Part shown: positions 54,701-61,743 of the stretch, piece by piece | How the letters are laid out: the number at the start of each line of letters is the position of its first letter | How positions within the stretch are numbered: position 1 is the first letter of the stretch | Source of the DNA: JBGPLJ01 sp963826145 | GTDB lineage: Bacteria > Pseudomonadota > Gammaproteobacteria > Steroidobacterales > Steroidobacteraceae | DNA: 64,000 nucleotides | Direction: 5' to 3' | NCBI GenBank assembly: GCA_963826145.1 | Contig: CAWGVW010000001.1 | Coordinates: forward strand, 310,001 to 374,000 | The notes under the pieces: model-generated | Seen by the model: only the letters and a program-made list of their open reading frames with translations | Database searches by the model: none | What the model was told of the DNA's origin: nothing | Translations under genes and position numbers: made by a program

Positions 54701-55402
54701 GTGGCGGCGCAACAAGTGCTGGCATTGCCGGACTCGAACAAGAACTCCAAGCGACCGCGGGCAGACGCGAAACGGCGGCGTACGGCTGCGCCCGAAGAGC
54801 GCCGCCAGCAGCTGATCGAGGCAACCATCCGCACCATTGCGAACCGAGGCCTCGCGGAAACGACGATCGCAACCGTCGCCCAGGAGGCGGGCCTCAGCCA
54901 GGGCATCATCAACCTGCATTTCCAGAGCAAGGACCGGTTGCTGACGGAGACTTTGCGATACCTCTCGGACGAATACCGCAATGCCTGCACGGAGGCGGCG
55001 GCTGCGGCGGGTGATTCGCCGGTTGCGGGCCTGCAGGCCATGGTCGATCACGACTTCCGGCGCAGCATCTGCACGCGAGAGAAGCTTGCCGTCTGGTTCG
55101 CTTTCTGGGGCGAGCGACGATTCCGGCCCACGTACCGGCGCATTTGCGCCGAACGGGACAAGTCTTATGACGACATGGTGCGGACGCTCTGCGCGAAGCT
55201 CTGCGCGGAGGGTAACTACCCCGACGTCGACTCGGCGCTCGTCGCCGACGGCCTGTCCGCGCTCACGGATGGCCTCTGGCTGGATCTTCTCGTGCGCCCC
55301 GAGTCGATGAGCCGCGACCTCGCCTGGCGCATCGCGATGTCGTACCTCGCCGACGCGTTTCCGCGCCACTTCCAGCATCCTGTCCCTGAGCGCAGGAGCT
55401 GA
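54701..55402 (+). CDS. TetR family transcriptional regulator, BetI-like
   Basis: About 233 residues. HTH: RRQQLIEATIRTIANRGLAE, TIATVAQEAGLSQGIINLHFQSKDRLL. The ligand domain resembles choline-sensing BetI: EKLAVWFAFWGERRFRPTYR and ICAERDKSYDDMVRTLCAKL. The same pattern (VWxAF, RICxxRDxSY, LCxKL) occurs in the fused regulator at 41092, so the two are paralogues. GTG 54701 is the proposed start, with GTG 54716 an alternative; no ATG is suitable. It leads the plus-strand operon and faces the minus-strand operon, so it is the likely repressor of the whole island. Confidence 0.88.
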   Translation: MAAQQVLALPDSNKNSKRPRADAKRRRTAAPEERRQQLIEATIRTIANRGLAETTIATVAQEAGLSQGIINLHFQSKDRLLTETLRYLSDEYRNACTEAAAAAGDSPVAGLQAMVDHDFRRSICTREKLAVWFAFWGERRFRPTYRRICAERDKSYDDMVRTLCAKLCAEGNYPDVDSALVADGLSALTDGLWLDLLVRPESMSRDLAWRIAMSYLADAFPRHFQHPVPERRS

Positions 55403-55408
55403 GCCGTC

Positions 55409-56578
55409 ATGCGTATCGCACTCGATGACAAAGCCGAAGCCTGGCGCGAGCGCGCGGCGCGCTTCGCGGCCGAGGAACTCATTCCGCACGAGGTCGAAGC
55501 GGAGCTCCACGAAGGGAATCTGCCGCCCGATATCAAGGTGCGCCACAAGAAGCTCGCGATCGAACATGGCTTCAGCGCGATGGACGTGCCGGCGGCGTAC
55601 GGCGGGCGCGACGCGCGCGTCGTCGAGCAGGTCGCTGTCTGGGAGCAGCTCGGCCGCGTGACGAACGCGCTCTGCTGGTGCTTTTCCGAGCCGCATCGCT
55701 GGATGTTCGAAGCCTGCAGTCCCGAGCAGCTGCAGCGCTACGTGCTGCCGCTGATGACCGGCAAGCGCAAGGAGTGCTACGCGATCACCGAGAGCGGTTC
55801 GGGCTCGGATGCAGAATCGATCCAGGCAACGGCGCATCGCACGGCCGGCGGCTATCGCATCAATGGCGAGAAGTGGTACGTCACGAGCGCGAATCACGCG
55901 GACTACTTTATCTTCCAGGCGCATCTCGCCGACGGACCGCATGCGGGCTCGCATTCGCTGTTCTTCATCGACAAGGACCAGCCGGGCATCGAGCTCGTGC
56001 GGACGCCCCCTTTCAGCCACACCTTCAGCGATCATCATCCGATCTACCGCTTCCATGACATTGCGGTGAGCGCCGACCAGCGCATTGGCACCGAAGGCGA
56101 CGGCATGAAGTACGCGCACAGCTGGTTCCGGCGCGAACGGCTGATGATCGCCGCGCGCTGTTGTGGAGCCGCGGCGCGCCTCATCGAGGAAGCGACCGCG
56201 TTCGCGCAAGGACGCGTGGTCGGCGGCGAGCCGCTCGCCGAAAAGCAGCTGGTCCAGGCGATGCTCGCGGACAGCGTCACCGAACTCTGGGCCGCGCGTC
56301 TCATCACTTACGAAGCGGCCGCTGCGCACGATCGCGGCGAGCCGTTGAACTCGCTCCATGCCCGCTGTTCCGTCGCGAAGCTGTACGCGTCGGAAGCGGC
56401 AAACCGCATCGTCGACCGGGCGCTGCAGATCTTCGGCGGCCGCGGCTACATGCGCGAGAACTGCGTCGAGCGGTTCTTCCGCGAGCTGCGCGTCGACCGC
56501 ATCTGGGAAGGGGCGAGCGAAGTGCAGCGGCTCATCATCACCCGCGCGCTCCTCAAACGCGGGCTCGACGGAATCTAG
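55409..56578 (+). CDS. Acyl-CoA dehydrogenase family protein
   Basis: 389 residues, FAD enzyme. ITESGSGSDAESIQATAHRT and ITRALLKRGLDG are the family ends; GEKWYVTSANHADYFIFQAH is the FAD-contact strand. IFGGRGYMRENCVERFFRELRVDRIWEGASEVQRL at the C-terminus normally holds the catalytic Glu region (WEGASE). It introduces a C=C bond next to the thioester, which would feed the enoyl-CoA hydratase. It follows the TetR gene by six bases and precedes the transporter genes. Confidence 0.93.
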   Translation: MRIALDDKAEAWRERAARFAAEELIPHEVEAELHEGNLPPDIKVRHKKLAIEHGFSAMDVPAAYGGRDARVVEQVAVWEQLGRVTNALCWCFSEPHRWMFEACSPEQLQRYVLPLMTGKRKECYAITESGSGSDAESIQATAHRTAGGYRINGEKWYVTSANHADYFIFQAHLADGPHAGSHSLFFIDKDQPGIELVRTPPFSHTFSDHHPIYRFHDIAVSADQRIGTEGDGMKYAHSWFRRERLMIAARCCGAAARLIEEATAFAQGRVVGGEPLAEKQLVQAMLADSVTELWAARLITYEAAAAHDRGEPLNSLHARCSVAKLYASEAANRIVDRALQIFGGRGYMRENCVERFFRELRVDRIWEGASEVQRLIITRALLKRGLDGI

Positions 56579-56582
56579 GGCC

Positions 56583-57674
56583 GTGAGATCGCCTTCTTTT
56601 CTCATCGCCCTTGGTCTGCTCGCCGCTTCGGCCGCGGCCTGGGGCGCCGAAGAGAAGATCCTCAATGTCTTCACTTGGCCGGACTACATCGCGCCGGACA
56701 CGATTCCGAATTTCGAGAAGGAATACGGGATCAAGGTCAACTACGACACTTACGACTCGACGGAAATGGCCGAGGCGCGCCTCCTCGCCGGCCGCACGGG
56801 CTACGACGTCGTGGTGCACGCGGAGCGCTACTCCGCGCGGCTGATCCCGATCGGCGTCTACCAGCCGCTCAAGCGCGAGAAGCTCACGAACTGGGGCAAC
56901 CTCGATCCCTGGGTCCTGAAAATCGTGCAGAACGATGATCCTGGCAATCGCTACGGGGTGCCGTATCTCTGGGGAACGACCGGGTTTTCGTACAACACGC
57001 GCATGATCAAGGAGCGCATGCCGAACGCGCCGGTTACGAGCGCGGACATGATCTTCAAGCCCGAGGTCGCGAAGCACTTCGCCGACTGCGGGATTACTTT
57101 CCTCGATGAGCCGACCGACGTCATCCCGATGGCGCTCCTGTATCTCGGCCACGATCCGAACAGCCTCGCGCCGGCGGATCTGAAGGATGTCGAGAAGCTC
57201 CTGAAAGGCGTGCGGCCCTACATCCGCTATTTCAGCTCCGCGAAGATGCTCGTCGACCTGCCAAATGAGGAGGTCTGCATCGCGATGAGCTGGTCCGGCG
57301 ATTACGCCCAGGCGATGTACCGCGCCCAGGAAGTCGGCCGGCCGATACAGCTTGCCTACTCGACGCCGAAAGAAGGCGCGCTCGCGTGGTTCGACCTCTG
57401 GTTCATCCCTGCCGACGCGCCGCATCCGGACAACGCGCACCTTTTTCTCAATTACCTGCTGCGCCCGGAAGTCATCGCGGCCATCAGCAATGAAACGCGG
57501 TACGCGGCGCCGAACCTCAAGGCCCTGCCGCTCGTGAACTCCGAGGTGCGCAACGACCCGGCCGTCTACCCGACCGAGGAAGTCCGTGCGCGCCTGCACC
57601 AGGGCATCATCAGGAGTCCCAAAGAGGAGCGCGCACGATCCCGCCTGTGGTCGCGCGTGAAGACCGGCCTGTGA
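56583..57674 (+). CDS. Polyamine-type ABC transporter substrate-binding protein (PotF-like)
   Basis: 363 residues, periplasmic. Signal peptide SFLIALGLLAASAAAWGAEE after a GTG start at 56583; the acyl-CoA dehydrogenase stop is four bases before. It aligns with E. coli PotF over its whole length: FTWPDYIAPDTIPNFEKEYG, GYDVVVHAERYSARLIPIGV, PYLWGTTGFSYNTRM, CIAMSWSGDYAQAM, GALAWFDLWFIPADA. From memory of PotF, the Trp and Asp of WxGD and the Asp of WFDLW are kept. The Ser of NWSDY is Pro here, and the Ser-rich PSAS segment is replaced. The pocket should therefore bind an amine other than plain putrescine. Confidence 0.9.
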   Translation: MRSPSFLIALGLLAASAAAWGAEEKILNVFTWPDYIAPDTIPNFEKEYGIKVNYDTYDSTEMAEARLLAGRTGYDVVVHAERYSARLIPIGVYQPLKREKLTNWGNLDPWVLKIVQNDDPGNRYGVPYLWGTTGFSYNTRMIKERMPNAPVTSADMIFKPEVAKHFADCGITFLDEPTDVIPMALLYLGHDPNSLAPADLKDVEKLLKGVRPYIRYFSSAKMLVDLPNEEVCIAMSWSGDYAQAMYRAQEVGRPIQLAYSTPKEGALAWFDLWFIPADAPHPDNAHLFLNYLLRPEVIAAISNETRYAAPNLKALPLVNSEVRNDPAVYPTEEVRARLHQGIIRSPKEERARSRLWSRVKTGL

Positions 57675-58774
57675 ACGAACCCGCAAAGCCCCTCGTCGAG
57701 ATCCGCGAAGTCTCCAAGGTCTTCAACGGCAAGGCCGCGGTCGATCGCGTCTCGCTCGACATCCTGAAAGGCGAGCTCTTCGCGATACTCGGCAGCTCCG
57801 GTTGCGGCAAGACGACGCTCCTGAGGATGCTCGCGGGATTCGAGGATCCGACCTCGGGCCGCATTTTCATCGACGGTGTGGACATGACAGATACGCCGCC
57901 CTACGAGCGGCCGGTGAACATGATGTTCCAGTCATACGCGCTCTTTCCGCACATGACGGTCTTTAACAACATCGCCTACGGCCTGAAGAAAGAGCGTGTT
58001 CCTGCACCGCAGATCAAGGAGCGCGTCCGCGAGATGCTCGCGCTCGTGAAGCTCGAGGCGCACATCGACCGCAAGCCCGACAAGCTCTCCGGCGGCGAGC
58101 GGCAGCGCGTCGCGCTCGCGCGCGCACTCATCAAGCGGCCCAAGCTCCTGCTCCTCGATGAACCGCTCGCGGCGCTCGACAAGAAATTGCGCGAGCACAC
58201 TCAATTCGAACTCTCGAACCTGCAATACCAGCTCGGCACGACGTTTGTCGTCGTGACGCACGACCAGGACGAGGCGATGACGCTCGCGAGCCGCATTGCG
58301 GTCATGTCCGAAGGCCGCATCGCGCAGGTCGGCACGCCGGGCGAGGTGTACGAATATCCTGCCAACCGTTACGTCGCGAGCTTCGTCGGCAATATCAATC
58401 TGCTGGAAGGCAAGGTCACGGGCGGCGGCGGCGGCCGCCTGGCGCTCCATTGTGACGCGGTCAACGCGGATCTCGCCGTCCCCTGCGACGACGCGCTCGA
58501 GGCGGGGAGCCCCATCAGTGTCGCGGTGCGTCCGGAGAAAATCACGATCAGCCGCGCGGCGCCGGACGCGCAGGACCGCAATGTCGTGAAGGGCGTCGTG
58601 CGCGACCTCGGTTACTTCGGCGAGATGTCGCTCTACAACGTGCGCCTCTCGAACGGCACGATCCTCAGGGTGAGCGCGCAGAACCTCAAGCGCCTGCCGC
58701 GCCCGACGGTCGAGTGGGATGACGAGGTTTATCTGTCCTGGGAGATCGCGAGCACGATCTTTCTGCGCACATGA
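57671..58774 (+). CDS. potA: Polyamine-type ABC transporter ATP-binding protein
   Basis: 367-residue ATPase energising the transporter. Walker A GSSGCGKTT, Q loop MMFQSYALFPHM, signature LSGGERQRVALARAL, Walker B LLLLDEPLAALD, and VVTHDQDEAMTLA. A C-terminal TOBE domain (SVAVRPEKITISRA, VVKGVVRDLGYFGEMSLYNV) is typical of the PotA/PotG type. GTG start at 57671 overlaps the substrate-binding protein stop (GTGA). PotG may be the closer relative, given the PotF-like partner. Confidence 0.9.
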   Translation: MNEPAKPLVEIREVSKVFNGKAAVDRVSLDILKGELFAILGSSGCGKTTLLRMLAGFEDPTSGRIFIDGVDMTDTPPYERPVNMMFQSYALFPHMTVFNNIAYGLKKERVPAPQIKERVREMLALVKLEAHIDRKPDKLSGGERQRVALARALIKRPKLLLLDEPLAALDKKLREHTQFELSNLQYQLGTTFVVVTHDQDEAMTLASRIAVMSEGRIAQVGTPGEVYEYPANRYVASFVGNINLLEGKVTGGGGGRLALHCDAVNADLAVPCDDALEAGSPISVAVRPEKITISRAAPDAQDRNVVKGVVRDLGYFGEMSLYNVRLSNGTILRVSAQNLKRLPRPTVEWDDEVYLSWEIASTIFLRT

Positions 58775-59688
58775 CAGCGGCGACCCTCAATAGCGGCGAT
58801 GCGAGCAAACGCTGGTTGAGGCGGGCGCTGACGCTGCCCTATGCGTGGCTCCTGCTCTTCTTCCTCGCGCCGTTCCTCATCATCCTCAAGATCAGTTTCG
58901 CGGAACCCATGGTCGCGCAGCCGCCGTTCTCGGCGCTCCTCGCCTGGGGCGCGCACGGCTTCGAGGGCATCCGCGCGACCTTCGACAACTACAGGTTCCT
59001 CTTCGAGGACGACTACTACGGCATTATTTACCTCGCGTCGCTCAAGATGGCCGCGATCGGCACGGTGCTGTGCCTGCTGCTCGGCTATCCGATGGCGTAC
59101 TACATCGCGCGCCAGCCGGCGAAGCGTCGCAATATTCTCCTGCTCGCCGTGATCCTGCCGTTCTGGATTTCGTTCCTGCTGCGTGTCTACGCGTGGATCG
59201 GGCTCCTCGGCAACAAGGGCGTGATCAATCATTTCCTCATGTCGATCGGCCTCATCCACCAGCCGCTGCCGATGCTCTACAACGATTTCGCGGTGTACCT
59301 CGGTATCCTCTATTCGTACCTGCCGTTCATGATCCTGCCGCTCTACGCGACGCTCGAGCGGCTCGACCTCGATCTCCTCGACGCCGCGGCGGATCTCGGC
59401 GCAAAGCGCTGGCAGGCGTTCCTCGATGTGACGCTTCCGCTTTCGCTCCCCGGCATTCTTGGCGGGTGCCTGCTCGTCTTCATTCCGGCCGTCGGTGAGT
59501 TCACTATCCCTGCGCTTCTCGGCGGCGCCGATACGCTCATGATCGGCCGCGTGCTGTGGGATGAGTTCTTCGTGAACCGCGACTGGCCCGTGGCATCCGC
59601 GGTGTCCGTCGTGCTCCTCCTCCTCTTGATCGCGCCGATCGTCTGGTTCCAGAACATCCAGAGCCGCGAACAGGAGGCCGGACGATGA
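58771..59688 (+). CDS. potB: Polyamine-type ABC transporter permease, PotB/PotH-like
   Basis: 305 residues, about six membrane segments. Opening LPYAWLLLFFLAPFLIILKIS; YLPFMILPLYATLERLDLDLLDAAADLGAKRWQAFLDVTLPLSLPGI carries the EAA coupling loop. ATGA overlap with potA. It forms the import channel with the next gene product. Confidence 0.92.
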   Translation: MTAATLNSGDASKRWLRRALTLPYAWLLLFFLAPFLIILKISFAEPMVAQPPFSALLAWGAHGFEGIRATFDNYRFLFEDDYYGIIYLASLKMAAIGTVLCLLLGYPMAYYIARQPAKRRNILLLAVILPFWISFLLRVYAWIGLLGNKGVINHFLMSIGLIHQPLPMLYNDFAVYLGILYSYLPFMILPLYATLERLDLDLLDAAADLGAKRWQAFLDVTLPLSLPGILGGCLLVFIPAVGEFTIPALLGGADTLMIGRVLWDEFFVNRDWPVASAVSVVLLLLLIAPIVWFQNIQSREQEAGR

Positions 59689-60491
59689 AACGCCGCTCTC
59701 CCTTCCTCGCGAGCGTTGCGACGTTCGGCTTTGCGCTCCTGTACTTGCCCATCGTGTCGGTGGTGATCTACTCCTTCAACGCCTCGCGCATCGTGACCTA
59801 TTGGGGCGGATTCTCCACGAAGTGGTATGCGGGCCTTCTCGAGGATCAGGATCTGCTCGACTCCGCGTTTCTGAGTCTTCGCATTGCGCTCATCAGCGCG
59901 ACACTCGCGGTCTGCCTCGGCGCCATCGTGGCCGTGGCGCTGCAGCGCCTGAACCGGCTGCGCGGACGAATCCTCCTGAGCGGCATGATCACTGCGCCGC
60001 TCGTGATGCCGGAAATCATCACGGGCCTCTCGCTCCTGTTCCTCTTCATCTCGATGGCGAATCTCATCGGCTGGCCCATGAGCCGCGGCGCAACAACCAT
60101 AACAATTGCGCACATCACCTTCTCGATGGCGTACGTGGTCGTCGTCGTCCGTGCCCGCCTCGCAAACATGGACGAATCGCTCGAAGAAGCGGCGATGGAC
60201 CTCGGCGGCCGGCCGCTCGCCGTGTTCTTCGATGTCACCGTTCCGATGCTGCTGCCGGCGCTTATCTCCGGGTGGCTCCTCGCCTTCGCGCTCTCGCTCG
60301 ATGACCTCGTGATTTCGAGCTTCGTCTCGGGACCGGGCGCGACGACGCTCCCGATGCTGATCTTCGCGAAAGTGCGTCTCGGCGTAACGCCCGACATCAA
60401 CGCGATCACGACGATTATCATTGCGCTCGTGGCCGTCGCCGTCGCGGCGGCAGCCGTCATTACGAACCGGCGTCAGCCGGCCGCAGCGTGA
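59685..60491 (+). CDS. potC: Polyamine-type ABC transporter permease, PotC/PotI-like
   Basis: 268 residues, six membrane segments. LLYLPIVSVVIYSFNASRIVTYWGGFSTKWYAGLLED is the usual PotC/PotI start. The EAA loop is ESLEEAAMDLGGRPLAVFFDVTVPMLLPAL. Overlaps potB by four bases. Its TGA lies inside the GTGA junction with the Rieske oxygenase gene, so oxygenase and transporter are translated as one coupled unit. Confidence 0.92.
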   Translation: MKRRSPFLASVATFGFALLYLPIVSVVIYSFNASRIVTYWGGFSTKWYAGLLEDQDLLDSAFLSLRIALISATLAVCLGAIVAVALQRLNRLRGRILLSGMITAPLVMPEIITGLSLLFLFISMANLIGWPMSRGATTITIAHITFSMAYVVVVVRARLANMDESLEEAAMDLGGRPLAVFFDVTVPMLLPALISGWLLAFALSLDDLVISSFVSGPGATTLPMLIFAKVRLGVTPDINAITTIIIALVAVAVAAAAVITNRRQPAAA

Positions 60492-61708
60492 CTCCCATGA
60501 ATGACAGTACCTTCGAAGCGATGAAGTCCTGGCGCACGGGCTACGCCCTGCCCGGAGCCGTTTACCGGGATGCGGCGCTCTACGAGGAGGAAGTCCGGCA
60601 AATTTTCCTGAAGAGCTGGCTCTACGTCGGCCACCAGAGCGAGATCCCCGCGCGCGGCGACTACTTCCTCTTCGAGATGGCGGGGGAGTCCGTCATCGTC
60701 GTGCGCAATGCCGAGGGCGGCATCAATGCGATGCTGAACGTGTGCCGTCACCGCGGCTCGCGGATCTGCGATGTGGCGAAGGGTCATGAGACGCGACTCG
60801 TCTGCCGCTATCACGGCTGGACCTACGGACTCGACGGTTCGCTCAAGGGCGCCGCCCACACGCCCGAGGGATTCGATCGCACGCGCTATGGGCTGCGCCG
60901 GCTGCCAACGCACGTCCTTGCCGGCATGATCTTCATCAATTTCGACGCGGATGCCGCGCCGTTCGCAGCCATTGCGAACGACCTCTCGGCGCCGCTCGCT
61001 CCCTACGATCTCGACCGGGCCAAGGTGGCGCATCGGCAGAACTATCCCATCCGCAGCAACTGGAAGCTCGCGGTCGAGAATTACTGCGAGTGCTATCACT
61101 GTGCGCCGGCGCACCCGGAATACACGGTTGCCCACGCGCGGGCGATATCCCATGCCGAACAGCGGGAGCTCCTGAAGCCCGTGCTCGCGCGTGCCGCGGA
61201 ATCCGGTCTTACCGAGATCCTGGTGCGCCGTTCCTGGCTCGACGCGGGGACGCTCGGCACGGATCGCGGCTACGACCGCTACGCCCTGATGCGCGGCCAC
61301 GTGACCGGGAGCCGCGACGGCAAGCCGGTTGCGCCGCTCCTCGGGACGATCAAGGGCTACGATGGCGGCACGACGGACCTGCATCTCGGGCCGATGACCT
61401 TTGGCCTCGCGTACTGCGACCACGTCGTGCTCTACCGCTTCACGCCACGGGGCCAGCACGCGACCGACTGCGAGATCACCTGGCTCGTGAAGGACGCGGC
61501 GATCGAGGGCAAGGACTACGACAAGGCGCGTCTCACCTGGCTTTGGGACGTCACGACGATCGCCGACAAGGAAATCATCGAGCGCAACCAGGCGGGCGTG
61601 GATTCGCGGTTCTACGAACCGGGCCCGCTCTCGCCGATGGAAGATTTCACGCGCCGCTTTCTCGAGTGGTACGTCGCAACGATGCTGAACGCACGTACGA
61701 GCGGTTGA
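60488..61708 (+). CDS. Rieske non-heme iron oxygenase alpha subunit, GbcA/CntA-like
   Basis: 406 residues. Rieske centre: Cys86, His88 (NVCRHRGSRIC) and Cys106, His109 (LVCRYHGWTYG). Mononuclear iron site: KLAVENYCECYHCAPAHPE with Glu201 as electron bridge and His204/His209 as ligands. NYxECYHCxxxHPE is the hallmark of oxygenases that act on quaternary amines (glycine betaine, carnitine, stachydrine). It probably cleaves a C-N bond of the imported amine, using O2 and reducing power from an unlinked reductase. GTG 60488 overlaps the potC stop; ATG 60497 is an alternative. No reductase gene is in the window. Confidence 0.92.
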   Translation: MTPMNDSTFEAMKSWRTGYALPGAVYRDAALYEEEVRQIFLKSWLYVGHQSEIPARGDYFLFEMAGESVIVVRNAEGGINAMLNVCRHRGSRICDVAKGHETRLVCRYHGWTYGLDGSLKGAAHTPEGFDRTRYGLRRLPTHVLAGMIFINFDADAAPFAAIANDLSAPLAPYDLDRAKVAHRQNYPIRSNWKLAVENYCECYHCAPAHPEYTVAHARAISHAEQRELLKPVLARAAESGLTEILVRRSWLDAGTLGTDRGYDRYALMRGHVTGSRDGKPVAPLLGTIKGYDGGTTDLHLGPMTFGLAYCDHVVLYRFTPRGQHATDCEITWLVKDAAIEGKDYDKARLTWLWDVTTIADKEIIERNQAGVDSRFYEPGPLSPMEDFTRRFLEWYVATMLNARTSG

Positions 61709-61743
61709 CAAGGGTTACTCTCACTGCACGCAAGGGGTCAGTC

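Noticed and set aside
60473..61711. A 412-codon minus-strand frame opposite the Rieske oxygenase, and a similar one at 62248-63498 opposite the TonB receptor
   Set aside because: Both are shadows of strongly supported plus-strand genes and encode no recognisable domain.
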